Assembly (NCBI GenBank): GCA_963693315.1
Contig: OY856186.1
Span: 304,993,879 to 305,057,878 of the forward strand
Direction: 5' to 3'
DNA: 64,000 bases
Source of the DNA: Diogma glabrata
Taxonomy: Eukaryota; Arthropoda; Insecta; Diptera; Cylindrotomidae
The position numbers and the translations under genes are program-made. Every line of letters starts with the position of its first letter. The first letter of the stretch is position 1. The notes under the pieces were generated by a model. The model saw only the letters and a program-made list of their open reading frames with translations. It ran no database searches and was not told where the DNA came from. Positions 36,113 to 48,699 of the stretch are shown here, piece by piece.

Positions 36113-36743
36113 TTCAGCAGTTTTTTTCCTTTTTGCGATTATTTTTTTGTAGTGTTCACCAAAAATTGGTCTGTTTTCTGTTCTTATTTATGCACTTACA
36201 CGAATAGTTTCAATATTGAGGGTTAGAGGCGCATTTATTCTAAAATAAATGCTACCAAGTTTTATAGCTCTATAGAGAGAGCCACCACTCCATAAATCGG
36301 AAACGGGAAATGATAATGTTGATCATTTTCAGAAAGTCTAAATTCATGTATGACCAACACCTAGTTTGGCCACCAGATGGCTTGTGAATAGTAAAGCAAA
36401 TTAGTTTTCGACTTCTTAACCCTCTGTTGGCCAAGCCAAATATTGCTCATACATGAAACTAGAGTTTTTGGAAAAGTTGAAGTTTCCCATTTCCGATGGT
36501 ATATTAAATTTTTATGGAGTGGTGGCTGCGCCCTCTAAAGGTGAAAAAATTCCCAAGATTTATTTTAGCATAACTGCGCTCCTAACGGTACTTTTGTAAA
36601 ATTAATTATTCACTACTTTAGAGCGATCTAAGGTCTTTCAATATTGATACTATTCGTATAAGTGCGTAAAAAAACAGAAAACAGACCAATTGTTTGTGAG
36701 CACTACAAAAAAATTATCGCAAAAGTGAAAAAAAACTGCTGAA
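36113..36743. repeat. 630-bp palindromic element
   Basis: Ends TTCAGCAG and CTGCTGAA. The arms pair through GCGATTATTTTTTTGTAGTG, ATTGGTCTGTTTTCTG and CACGAATAG-type landmarks, to a centre near 36430. No coding capacity. Confidence 0.8.
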
Positions 36744-37499
36744 ACTGCCCTCATTAATCAACCTAGTTCTCTGTCTGAGTGAAACAAAATTACCTTTTAT
36801 ATATCATTTCCGGGAATCGCCCATTATGATTAGTTATTTTCCTAGTCTAACATCATGCCAGCAGCATAAAAACTCTACACCAAGTAGAGACATTTCAAAA
36901 ATATTAATGGCAAATTATAATGTATGATATTTCGGATATCTTCAATTACAGTATTGAAATACAATTCAAACAAATATAGATATACAATCGATAAATCTAT
37001 TTGTACCTAGTTTTAACAGCAAACATACCTTCGAAACATATTTTAATAAACCTAAATGGTTCTTGGTAGTAATAAAAAAGTTTTATCTAAAATGGAAAAA
37101 TTTTCGTACGGAAGATAAATGGAATATTTATAAAAATCTACATAGTAGGGTTAATGATTTAATCCATCAATAAAAAAACGAATTTATGAATGTAAATTTA
37201 TTAGGAGCAATAAAAATAGCATTGATATATGAAAGAATGAGCTTACCCATATAAAAGTATTTGCCTAATGATCTACCACTATATTGATATATCAACATTA
37301 TTGTACATGGAATTTGGAAATGCAAATTAAAACATGGAAAAATTAAACTATGTTGCCATAACTATGCTGCCTTCGTTTTTAATTGTGTTTTACTGAAATT
37401 TATAAACCCGTTGACGCTCACTTTACAATTTATTCACAAGCATATAATTTTTGACAAGTAATTTTCTTTTCATTCCAAACTAACCAAACAACATAAAAG
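36744..37499 (+). other. brp intron 4, distal part
   Basis: AT-rich, no feature recognised. Ends in the acceptor ACATAAAAG, which has a poor pyrimidine tract. Confidence 0.5.
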
Positions 37500-37555
37500 G
37501 CAAAGAAGAAGAACGTCAAATGTTTCAACAAATGCAAGCAATGGCACAAAAACAG
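37500..37555 (+). CDS. brp: brp coding exon 5 (residues 345-363)
   Basis: 56-nt exon encoding (G)KEEERQMFQQMQAMAQKQ, flanked by AAAAG| and ACAG|GTGACA. Phase 1 in, phase 0 out. The sequence is a direct continuation of the brp coiled coil; in Drosophila Brp, from memory, the next residues are LDEFRLEIQ, which are not present in this window. Too short for standard ORF finding; recognised from its peptide. Confidence 0.95.
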
Positions 37556-39044
37556 GTGACAATTTCATATTTTTTATAAATCTTGTTTTAAATCTTTTAT
37601 AAAAGAAAATTTAAAACAATTAATTTTATGTAATAATAAACTTTTATATTTTTTTAAATAAAATTGTGAAAAATAATTTTGCTTTATATCAGTTTTGTCT
37701 GTTATATTTTTTGAATAGAAAAACTCTATTTTTTTATTTATTTCATTATTGTTTTTCCTATTCATAAAGTTTAATTGTCATGCGGAAAAGAATGGAAAAA
37801 TATTATCATTAAGAAAATCATTTATAAAAAACATAAAAGAATTGTTTTATTAGTTACATTTTTTAAGTTTTATTTTGTATTCTGTTGGATTTTACTTTAT
37901 ATAATCTTCCTATCATTCGCTTAATAAAGATAAACCAATTAGTAGAATTATGCTCTAAATTATAGTCTTAAAATAAAAAAAAATTAAATGTCATTAGTAG
38001 TGGAAATATACTCTTAAACAGCTGATTTTATTTATTTTTTAATAATTTAATTTATTCAAAGAAATCATTAAATAAACATGACCTTTTAACAAGTATGTAG
38101 TAATCTTTTGACAAATAGTAATATGACAAATAAAACTTCTAACAAATTTAATTAAAAAAAGTACTAGCATAAGATGCAAACCCATGGTATGGCTCTTTCA
38201 ATTAAGGCTTGTAAAGATTAACATCGAAACTAATAATTTAGAAACATTTCATATATAAAATGCAATTTATAACGCAACACACCTCCCCTCTTTGAAAAAA
38301 CTCAATTTTCTTTTAGTAGCTCTTACGTTATTATAAAATAGGTATCTCTCATTTAAATAAATTCATTAGGTTGGAAAATTAGTAAATTGATTTGACATAA
38401 ATGCTGTTATGTTGTTTCGTATGTTTTTTTAGGAGGACGGCTAACGACATGTTGTCTTAAATTATTTGGTTCATTTTAGATAACATTATACTTATATAAT
38501 AGATAATATTTCAAAAGTCCAAGTTCGGTTTTTATTCGTTTTGGAGATAGAACTTTTTGAAAAAATATTTTACCTGAGAACTATTTTACCTAACACTATT
38601 TTTCTATACGTGGTTTTGATATAATTAGCATATTTTGCTAGGGAAAACGTAACATAATGAAAAACACTTGACATTGTGCAAATAAAATAAAAAAGTTTAT
38701 ACTGTTTTTAGCCCAATTTACATTTTATATTTTAGGGCGTCGTTGAAAGTTACAAAAAGAAAAGTTAATTAAAAAATTAATAAAAAATAAAATAAAAAAT
38801 AAAATAAAATTAATTAACAAAAATTAATTTGCGGAATACAAACAAGTGTTTCATTTATTAAAATAAATTTATTATTAATAATGTTTCGCCAAGTGCCAAC
38901 AGTAACCTCAAAAAGAAAAGTGTTCGTCTTTATACTAGAACATCGGATTATATAAGGAGCACAAATAAATTTCTGCCGCTATCAATCAAAAATTACGAGT
39001 GTATTACCTTTTATTGTGTACAGTGTGTATATTACCTTTTATTT
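37556..39044 (+). other. brp intron 5, proximal part
   Basis: Start of a 25.5-kb intron. Very AT-rich, with an AAAATAAAATA-type run near 38780-38810. No gene seen. Confidence 0.6.
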
Positions 39045-39480
39045 AAAGAATTGTCCATCACTAGCAATCCATTGTTCCCACCAATTTTTTCCCATTTTTT
39101 GGCATCGTTTGATTTCCGGATCGGACCAATTTTTAATATGTTCATATGATTTAAAGTGCTGCTTAGCCAGACCATGTGTCATCTACTGGAACAAATGATA
39201 ATCGGGTGGGGTAGAATCGCCTACTTAAGCATTTCCAAATAAGTTTAGACCGGTGCCACAAAATGCGAACGAGTATTATCATGGAGTGCAAATGGACTCG
39301 TTTTTCCTTGAGTTCTTGGCTTAGTCTCATTAATTAGGTTTCGGAGAGATCTTCAGTAATGGTTTTGCACGGTTTGAGCAACTTATAATACACGACACTA
39401 AGCTGATTCAGCCAAATACACAGCATGAGTTATTTTTCATGAAATTTCGGTCTTCATTTTCTCTTCTGTTTTTGTCCTAG
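39045..39480 (-). pseudogene. Decayed mariner transposase, C-terminal half
   Basis: Minus-strand pieces, through frameshifts: RLSQELKEKRVHLHS, a WHRSKLIWKCL segment in place of the usual HDNARPH...TYLE region, GLAKQHFKSYEHIKNW and the terminal EQWIASDGQFFK followed by a stop. The order and spacing match mariner-family transposases (RLsqaLkekRp, LeQHf.sye.vkkWid, asdGqYF). Not functional. Confidence 0.7.
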
Positions 39481-40324
39481 TGGATTCTAAATAGTGGAAA
39501 GTGGATTAAAAAATCATTTATTTTATGCATAGAAAGCAATATTTTACATCTAAAAATTTCAACATAACCTTCTGTTTACCCCGTCTTTTGTCAAACGGCG
39601 GAATGTTATTTGAACTCCAAATAGCACCCATGTCCTTAGAAGACAAGATGCGCATCGAGTAAAAACATGAAATATTTTATTTTACTCCCTCAACAGTATG
39701 TGTGTTTCATTATATTATTCACACAATTGTACTGTCAACGATAGAAATGTCAAGGAAGGTCACGTTTCAACGACAAAAAGTAATAGTTTTATGGAATCAT
39801 AGTTGGAAGCTATTAAATATGGCAAAAACCAATCCGTTTTATAATTGTTTTTTGAAAGTAGCAGGTTGAAAACATATTATTGAAAATAAAATATTATTGT
39901 GTTCATTTTATATATAATAGAGACGATCATCGGCGAATCAAATAAACTTACGATCATCGATAGTGTAATGAACACTGGAACTACTAGTGATTTCACTAAC
40001 AGGAAGAAATCGGAGGAATACGTGCCTAGCGAGGTTTTATGCCAGCTAGCTTCAGCCATGTGTGCCCGAGCAATGATATCCCCAAGTTTAGTAAAAATAA
40101 TCAGATATGCACTCAAACAAGACTGTGAAAACGTAATTAAATGAGCGGAAACAAAGAACGGGTACTCCAACGATCCCAACGACCGAAGAAACCGAGATCA
40201 CCCCAACCACCAATATAACTACTTAAATAAAGGTTGCACTCACCTCATGATTGCATTGGATCCAACTCCTCATGCCGCCGTTGATTCTGTCGATCATATT
40301 AACTAACGACTAGATCTAACCAAA
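39481..40324 (+). other. brp intron 5 segment, no gene recognised
   Basis: Contains an 81-codon plus-strand frame (39899-40144, ending ...VKIIRYALKQDCENVIK) of higher GC than its surroundings. It may be a transposon piece but shows no motif I know. Confidence 0.4.
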
Positions 40325-40535
40325 AATGTTGCAGCTCTGGTCCGGGAGATTGTTGCATAAACATAATTAAAATAATCCAAACAAATAGTAATACAAGTTG
40401 TATATCAAAAGAATGTTGCGCCTCGGGTCCGGGCGATTGTTGCATAAAAATAATCCATACAAATAGCAATACAAGTTGTATACCAAAAAATGTTGCGCCT
40501 CTGGTCCGGGCGACTGTTGCACAAAAATAAAACCA
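40325..40535. repeat. Three tandem copies of a ~75-bp unit
   Basis: The unit contains TGTTGCGCCTCGGGTCCGGG, then CGATTGTTGCATAAAAATAATCC and ATACAAGTTGTATA. Three copies start near 40327, 40411 and 40489, the last truncated. Confidence 0.85.
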
Positions 40536-42475
40536 ATAGCAAAGTTTATCACGCAAATTACAAAGTTTTAATGGACGTCCGGTTCTACTGCTAATTATTT
40601 GACTTATTTTTGGTATTAACCAAATAACACATATGCACTGATACAAATACCCAACCAAATTCGAAAGTCAGGTTTTACCTAGTTCCTTTATAATTAGCAA
40701 ACACGGGAAAATAAATTTTTTAATCTACAGCTATCCGTAAATGCTAAGCTGTGGTTTATTTCCAATTAAATAGCTACGCACTTCTAGCCGTTATAGTACA
40801 ACCTTTTAATTCAAATTACAATACTCACAAACACGACACTTGGTTTGGTAATTTTAACAAAAAAACTATCAATTTATGCGCTTTAATAATTACAATAAAA
40901 AAACTCCAAGAAGTAACTCCGACCGATGCCTTCCTTTAATTCCGATCGACTGTCTTTAAGAATGTTTCACCAAAAAATTTTCTCTAATTTATTTTATTTT
41001 ATTTAATGACGGCGACATAGTTGATCTAAATTTTAACTAAATTTTTGATAAAGTTAGACTACAAAATTGAACTAATTATTTGCATAAAAAAATTTTTGAA
41101 ATCTAAAAAAATGAATTGAATACCACAACAATGGTAATGAATTTCAAATAAACAAAAAAAATGCATAGCTTGCACTGTTTGAGTATATTCAAAATGCAAT
41201 CTTTCAAATACAAAATGTTCAAGTGCTATAACAAAAAAATTATGAATCAACAACATGTCAAAATGAGACAGTAATCGATGGAAACAAAATCATTGCAAAC
41301 AGGGTATGAATAAAAGATATGAATAAAACGACGATAAGTTGTATTGATCACGTTGATTCCTTCAAAAGAATGTTTTTCCAGACAAACGAATTTTTGCGGG
41401 GACAACAGCTTTGTAACAATCGTTAAATAGAATATATCATCCATCGATCTCGAAACAAAACAAGTTACATAAAATTAATCAAAATAAATAGTTTCAGAAT
41501 TTTTATAAAAGTTTCCCGTAAAGAATTTTATTCTATGTATATGCATTATATAACATTATATTATTAAAGTTTTACTTGAAAATCCCTTGCTAGAGATTAG
41601 AATCATTCAATTTCTTAAATAATTCCTTAAGTAAGACTTTATTCAATAATAATATTTTCAAGGTAGTAGTCACAAAGATTTTTATCATTCTTTATATGAA
41701 CCATTTTTCAAACATAATTTTGGAAAAGTATTCAAGAAGCTTTCCACCCAAACATAATTCTTTATATAAGACTTTATTCAAACATATAATTGTTAAAATT
41801 GTATTCTAGAAAATTCTTAATCAACTTTAATGCCTCATATAGGATTTTAACTAAAATTAAAAAGTTTAACATAAGACGAATATGTCAGATTTAAAATTTC
41901 GGCAATGAATTCTTTACTATCTAGACATCGCATAACTTTTATCATGAATATGATCCTAACGTAAATTTCTTATAAAACTCATGAATGAAAGACAAAGTCA
42001 AGGAGACGGCAAATCAAACCCAAAAAAAAAATCAATTTCAATTTGATAAAAGTAATTCTAGATTTAATTTAAATGTATAATGTACGAAATCAATGGATAT
42101 ATATCTACAAATTAATTTTAGAATTAGAATTCACTAGACTGAAATTTTGAATAGATTTTATTTTAATTAGGATTTTTGTAAGCAATAATGGAATTTAAAG
42201 TTTTTAATTCAAAGGAAGCATGTTTTGGTGTTCTCTGAATTAGCTTTTGAGTCCTTTTGAGGCTCATATACAGTATGCATCCGTCCCGTTCGCCTCGTTA
42301 TATATGAACTGTCACTAAAAGTGTAAAACGGAAATCACATGTACAGAGAGGAAAAAGGTGGAACGGAAACTTAGCATAAATTCCAACTTTTACGGAATTG
42401 TTTATGTTCTCAACATATTTATATAACTAAACAGATTTCACCAAATTTCGTAATATATAAATATAATAAACCAAA
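40536..42475 (+). other. brp intron 5 segment, no gene seen
   Basis: AT-rich. Loosely repeated AAGACTTTATTCAA phrases at 41580-41830. No conserved coding or RNA feature. Confidence 0.5.
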
Positions 42476-45400
42476 TTAGGCTGGGGCCGTTACCTTTTTG
42501 AGATGAAAAAATTATTAGCAGGTAACAACCGGCTAGAATATATAGTTGAGGTCATAAACAATGAAACTTTCGAACTTGAGATGAAGGGAAGTAGTGAAAT
42601 GGGGTGATGTGTAAGGGGAGAAAACAGTTTTTCGTTATTTGTAACGAAACGAGGCCTCCTAGAGAAAAGTGTTTCATCCAAAAGTTGTAGATAATAAAAA
42701 AATCTAAAGCTTTAGTGAACACATTTTTCGACATAACCTCAAAGTTTGCGAGAAAATGATGAAAAACCGATTTTTCTGTTTTTTATTTTTTTTTCGCGTG
42801 AAAATTATTTAATTTTAATGAAACTTTGTGAAAGTACGTAATTATTTGCGCATAGTAAGCATGAATTTTTTCAATTATGGAAAATAAATATTTTTCGAGA
42901 TTTTACCATTTTTCCGAAAAAACACCCCTATCTCCGGCGAACAACTTTATTGATGTTTTTTTGGATTTTGATGTTGTTCTAGTGCTTAATTTTTTTGTCA
43001 AGATGTCTACTCTCAAATAGTATATCGATTTTAATGATTTATTGTTATTTAGCAGCTTAAAATTGAGAAAAACCGAAAAAAAAAGTTTTTGAATCTCGAA
43101 CTGGTCGATTTTTTTAATTTTTTTCAATTTTTTAGCATATTTATGTTAATAGTTCATAATATTTTAAAGAAAAAACTTTCTTTGGTATAAAATAAATAAA
43201 GTTAAATGAATTTACTTATTGGAAACAACGCTAAAATTGAATAAAGTAAAAAATAAAAAAATGCTGTTACGTATTCAAACAGAAAAAAATTTACAAAGTT
43301 TAAAATTTAACAGCATACTATACAGTTGCCACGTGTCCTACATTCGGTAGGACAGTCCTACTTTGGAGCAAGAATGTCCTACGTCCTCCTTTACTATAAA
43401 AATGTCCTACTTTAGGCAAACTGTAATACAATATCTTTAACTGAAAAAAATAGATTTTTTTTCTTCCTATTTCTCTCAATAAACGCGCTAGCAAAATAAG
43501 TAATTGTTATTGCACCTTTACTTATATTAAAATTGTAACTGATTATTTAACTTTATGTCGAAAGGTTAGTAACAATAGCAAATAATTTACATTGCTGACA
43601 TATGTGAATATCGATGCTTTATTGCACGATTTATTCAGGTTGTAAACCACCATTGTTTAAATTTTGAAATAAACCCACCGTTAAACCTCTGTTTTTTTAA
43701 ATAACTTTTGTTAGAAAGTACCTGTTCTTAGAATTATTAATTATTATTAATTATTATTAAAATAAAATGACTGAACCGAATTTTATTATAAAGTAAAACC
43801 TTTGGCTACAGAAAGCTAACGATTTTGAAGGAATATGTAAATACACAAAACTACTACTACTTATGAGTAACTTATACAGTTACTTAACTACTTATGAGTA
43901 ACTGGCTTACAACATAAGTTTATTGATTTTTTTGAAAGTGCCAATGAATCAGCAGACGGCATGTTTGGCTGTATTTCTGAGTTCTTAAAACTTTAAGTTT
44001 AAGTTTTTCGAGTGTTACCGCATTGGAGGCTAATAATATCAATGCGAATTTGTATGCCATTATTCATTATAAATAAATAAATTAGCATTACAGAAATAAC
44101 GCCCATACATTCATTCATACTTACACCAAACCGAAACCGATTTTTTTTTAAAAAAATTTATTTTTAACTGAAAATTGATGTGGCACAAATCCAACGAGTT
44201 TTTTAGTTTTGAGACATTAGGGGTAGTGTGTCCTAGTGTGTGTAGTAGTTTTGTGTATTTACATATTCCTTCAAAATCGTTAGCTTTCTGTAGTCAAAGG
44301 TTTTACTTTATAACAAAATTCGGTTCAGTCATTTTATTTTAATAATAATTAATAATAATTAATAATTCTAAGAACAGGTACTTTCTAACAAAAGTTATTT
44401 AAAAAAACAGAGGTTTAACGGTGGGTTTATTTCAAAATTTAAACAATGGTGGTTTACAACCTGAATAAATCGTGCAATAAAACATCGATATTCACATATG
44501 TCAGCAATGTAAATTATTTGCTATTGTTACTAACCTTTCGACATAAAGTTAAATAATCAGTTACAATTTTAATATAAGTAAAGGTGCAATAACAATTACT
44601 TATTTTGCTAGCGCGTTTATTGAGAGAAATAGGATGAAAAAAATCTATTTTTTTCAGTGTAAGATATTGTATTACAGTTTGCCTAAAGTAGGACATTTTT
44701 ATAGTAAAGGAGGACGTAGGACATTCTTGCTCCAAAGTAGGACTGTCCTACCGAATGTAGGACACGTGGCGACCGTATAGTATGCTGTTAAATTTTAAAC
44801 TTTGTAAATTTTTTTCTGTTTGAATACGTAACAGCATTTTTTTATTTTTTACTTTATTCAATTTTAGCGTTATTTCCAATAAGTAAATTCATTTAACTTT
44901 ATTTATTTTATACCAAAGAAAGTTTTTTCTTTAAAATATTATGAACTATTAACATAAATATGCTAAAAAATTGAAAAAAATTAAAAAAGTCGACCAGTTC
45001 GAGATTCAAAAACTTTTTTTTTCGGTTTTTCTCAATTTTAAAATTGAGCTAAATAACAATAAATCATTAAAATCGATATACTATTTGAGAGTAGACATCT
45101 TGACAAAAAAATTAAGCACTAGAACAACATCAAAATCCAAAAAAACATCAATAAAGTTGTTCGCCGGAGATAGGGGTGTTTTTTCGGAAAAATGGTAAAA
45201 TCTCGAAAAATATTTATTTTCCATAATTGAAAAAATTCATGCTTATTATGCGCAAATAATTACGTACTTTCACAAAGTTTCATTAAAATTAAATAATTTT
45301 CACGCGAAAAAAAGTAAAAAACAGAAAAATCGGTTTTTCATCATTTTCTCGCAAACTTTGAGGTTATGTCGAAAAATGTGTTCACTAAAGCTTTAGATTT

Positions 45401-45640
45401 TTTTATTATCTACAACTTTTGGATGAAACACTTTTCTCTAGGAGGCCTCGTTTCGTTACAAATAACGAAAAACTGTTTTCTCCCCTTACACATCACCCCA
45501 TTTCACTACTTCCCTTCATCTCAAGTTCGAAAGTTTTTTTTTTCATTATTTATGACCTCAACTATATATTCCAGCTGGCCGCTACCTGCTACTAATTTTT
45601 TTTATTTCAGCTATAAAAATCCATAACGGCCCTAGCCTAA
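42476..45640. mobile_element. 3.2-kb foldback element with ~1.4-kb near-identical arms
   Basis: Left arm 42476-43858, right arm 44243-45640, spacer 384 bp. The ends are TTAGGCTGGGGCCGTTA and the complement of TTAGGCTAGGGCCGTTA, with AAT on both outer sides. Each arm carries the same 74- or 75-codon open frame on its inward-facing strand and a cluster of GTCCTAC boxes (43336-43420). The two frames differ at only a few positions, so the arms are recent or homogenised. No transposase is present. Transcribed through, it would form a dsRNA stem of more than 1.3 kb. Confidence 0.85.
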
Positions 45641-46659
45641 ATCTATAAAATAAGAAATATAAATATAAATAAAATATAAATTTTTGTATATTACATAACG
45701 AAGCGATTGTATTTTGTTTTATGAAATGAAAAAAATATTTTGACAAAATTTCCAAATATTCCAAAGTAATAACACCGACGTAACTCAACCACTTATAAAA
45801 AAAACAATCCCATCTGGAAATGAGCTTTTAATTCAATTTTCAATGTTCATTAATATAAATTGTACTTAATTAGTCATTGTACATAATTATTCATTAAACA
45901 TTATTACACGATAATTCTTACAAATTCAAATAATAAAACAAATTCTGAAAATTCTTAAAACTAAATTTTGAAAAAACAATTTTTTAAAACAAAAATTAAA
46001 ATCAAAGCAATCTCTTTCTTTTTCAAAATCTCAAAAACATTTTACGAAATGTACGAAATATCACCACAAATACTCCTCCACCAGTGGCTTCAAAGAAGGC
46101 ATGAAATGAAAAATATTGGCATTGATGCACCGAAAGTGCTTAAGGACTGATAGAAATTTTTTTGAAATCTATAAAAGTGACTTGATTGTGGAAAGAAAGA
46201 AAGTACTTTAAATTTTAAGCTTAATCGGCAACATGGACGTGGATTATGATTTTGGCTAAAGTTCAAGACAGATCCACTACAACCTACAAAATTATACTAG
46301 AAGGAAAGAATTTTTACGGATGCTGATGTTATCTAGTAATTTCTTTTGGATTTTTGGTCATCCTTCCAGATTTTGAAGTCCTAATAGGAGGAATGAAGTG
46401 ATTTTGATCATTAAAAGCAACCTTTTTGGGCAGAACTAAATCTTGTCGATTCGCACCCTTTATCTGTTACATCATCTGTGACATCAGATTAATATAATCT
46501 CTTACATCTGTGACATCAGATTAATATAACCGAAAAGTAAAGACTGGGATCCATAGTAAGATCAGAATGATCAGCTGTAGATAACCGTTTCAGCGAATAT
46601 TCTGAAGAAGATGTACTTGCATCTGTGTGGTTCGTACGAGCATTAGAATTTGCGAGAGA
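45641..46659 (+). other. brp intron 5 segment
   Basis: AT-rich. A short duplicated phrase TCTGTGACATCAGATTAATA occurs twice near 46475-46530. The right part may be outer LTR of the gypsy remnant that follows. Confidence 0.4.
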
Positions 46660-46810
46660 ACTGTATTATTCTTCACCTGAATTTTCCCGATAACAGGGTT
46701 TAAATCTATCGATTGAAATCATGGCTGTTTTGTCATTAATGTCCCAAACCGAAGTTTTTGTTATTACGACTTAAAACTTTGAAAGGGCCGGTTGTTAGGA
46801 GCACTGAGAA
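46660..46810 (-). pseudogene. Integrase C-terminus of a second gypsy element
   Basis: The minus strand reads GPFKVLSRNNKNFGL and, after a frame break, AMISIDRFKPCYRENSG-like residues. This is the GPF/Y-type integrase end of Ty3/gypsy elements (GPfkVl.R..K.F.l, v.iDRlKPay). Confidence 0.65.
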
Positions 46811-47275
46811 AAGATTGAAGTAATGTCAACCTCATCTTGAAGTTGATATTTTGGACTCGGTAATTGGCACAACTACATGTAAACATTTTCCTGACAACAG
46901 AATGAAGTTTATTTAAAATTAAAAGTTGCACAAGCAATATAACAGTTGTTAAATAAAACTAATAACTATTTCTATGAAAAAGATTTTCTTTGGCATTATA
47001 TCATGAATTTTGCATTTCAAAATAGAGTTATTTGAAAGTAATTGAACTATATTTTATTTTCACATAAAAATTACGTGCTGTTGTCTCAAATACACTCGTA
47101 CAGCTGTTGAATCAATTTCAGAGTTCGATGCCCCATATCTGTCTTCGATTGGAAATAGAACATATTTTTTTCATTGAGCACAACACAAGTTACATAAAAT
47201 TTGCCTTATTGTATTTATCAAATAGGCAAGGCGATACAATATAATTTATTAGAGAATTACATTTTTAATTTAACA

Positions 47276-48695
47276 CGAAAAATAAGAACTTAAACAATTT
47301 GGAAAAAACAAAATCCGAATAATGAAAATATATTTTTTGTTTTTTTAATAAATGTTAACGAAATCATCGCCTGTTAAATTTAAAAATTTTTTAATAAATG
47401 ATTTTAGTTTTGGTGTTTGCCACAACACTCCCCCTCTAGTGCCATCGAAGATGGAACGATATAAATAAAGAAATTAAGTAGAGTTGAGGAGGAAAGAAGG
47501 AAAGAGTTTTACTTAAGTAGTTGTAGCGAATAAGAAAAAGTTTGGAGATGTTGTTTAGAAATCGATACCATTTGGTGGAGAAAAAAAATTATGGGTCTTA
47601 CGAATTGAAGTTCTGCAAAAAAAAGAAACGAACAATTATGGAGTTATGGTAACACGAGTGGAGATATAGGTCTGACAGAGCTGAGTTGCCTGAGACCAAT
47701 ATTTGTGGAGATGTGTACCATAGGTTAAAAGGTTCGTTTAAAATACGAGAAGCAGAAAAGTAACGTCAGTGATGCTGAATGTCAGACAGATCAAAGTTGA
47801 CTGAGACAATACTAGCATGTATAAACGTTCATTATATTAGTTCATTTTTCGAAAAGTAGCTGTTAAAAGCAAGAATAAGCAGAAATTTAGCGTAAGCAAA
47901 GGAGTGCATATGGTAACACAAGTATGGTAAAGTCTGACAGTACAAAGTTGACTGAAAAGTAAACATCGGCAACTCGCCGAAACCGATTTGGACATTCGAC
48001 ATATCAAAAAGTTCAGTTTTTTGTGCTGATTTCAGAAATACCAAGATTAGTTGCCAACGCCGAGAATGGCATGAGTCATAATCAGTTTAAGAGATGAATA
48101 AACATACATAGAGTATATGAGTTTAAAAGCATTTAAGCATTAATTCTTATTTGATAAACTTTTTGAAATTGTACGAGTCAGTCACTATCCATGTTACAAT
48201 CTATGTTACATAAATGGTAATTAGTGAAGAAGTCTTCGAAACACAAAAACTTAATGCTTAAATGCTTAAATGCTTTTAAACTCATATACTCTATGTATGT
48301 TTATTCATCTCTTAAACTGATTATGACTCATGCCATTCTCGGCGTTGGCAACTAATCTTGGTATTTCTGAAATCAGCACAAAAAACTGAACATTTTGATA
48401 TGTCGAATGTCCAAATCGGTTTCGGCGAGTTGCCGATGTTTACTTTTGAGACCAATATTTACTTTGGAGAAGTGTACCATAGAAAAAGATCGCTTTGAGA
48501 AGAAATATCTGATTAAAAAATGGTCGCACTAGCAGGAGCCGACGGGGCTTGAAAGCCGAAAAATAAGAATTTGGAGAAAAAAAAAATCCGAATAATAAAA
48601 ATATATGTTTTGTTTTTTTAATAAATGTTAACGAAATCATCGCCTGCTAAATTTAAAATTTTTTTGAGAAACGATTTTAGTTTTGGTGTTTTTCA
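47276..48695 (-). mobile_element. Short LTR-like element nested in the gypsy remnant
   Basis: Direct repeats at 47276-47434 and 48559-48695 share AATCCGAATAAT...GTTAACGAAATCATCGCCTG...TTTTGGTGTTT. At 47435 the minus strand reads AGAGGGGGAG then TGTTGTGGC, a polypurine tract next to an LTR start. The ~1.1-kb interior has no coding motif and contains the near-perfect palindrome at 47955. Best read as a non-autonomous LTR element inserted between the RT and integrase parts of the older gypsy copy. Confidence 0.5.
47955..48446. repeat. Near-perfect palindrome (188/196-bp arms)
   Basis: Arms 47955-48142 and 48251-48446 differ by one substitution and one 8-bp duplication (an extra AAATGCTT unit). 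The spacer is 108 bp. Landmarks CGGCAACTCGCCGAAACCG and GAATGGCATGAGTCATAATC occur in both. Confidence 0.9.
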
Positions 48696-48699
48696 CATA

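Noticed and set aside
39899..40144. 81-codon plus-strand frame, possible gene
   Set aside because: GC-balanced but without a known motif; kept only as an unclassified stretch.
40325..40535. CRISPR-like array
   Set aside because: Three adjacent ~75-bp tandem copies without unique spacers, in an insect intron.
42903..45198. Matching 74- and 75-codon frames on opposite strands
   Set aside because: They are the same arm sequence of the 42476-45640 palindrome. Their similarity reflects the inverted duplication, not selection; composition is AT-driven.
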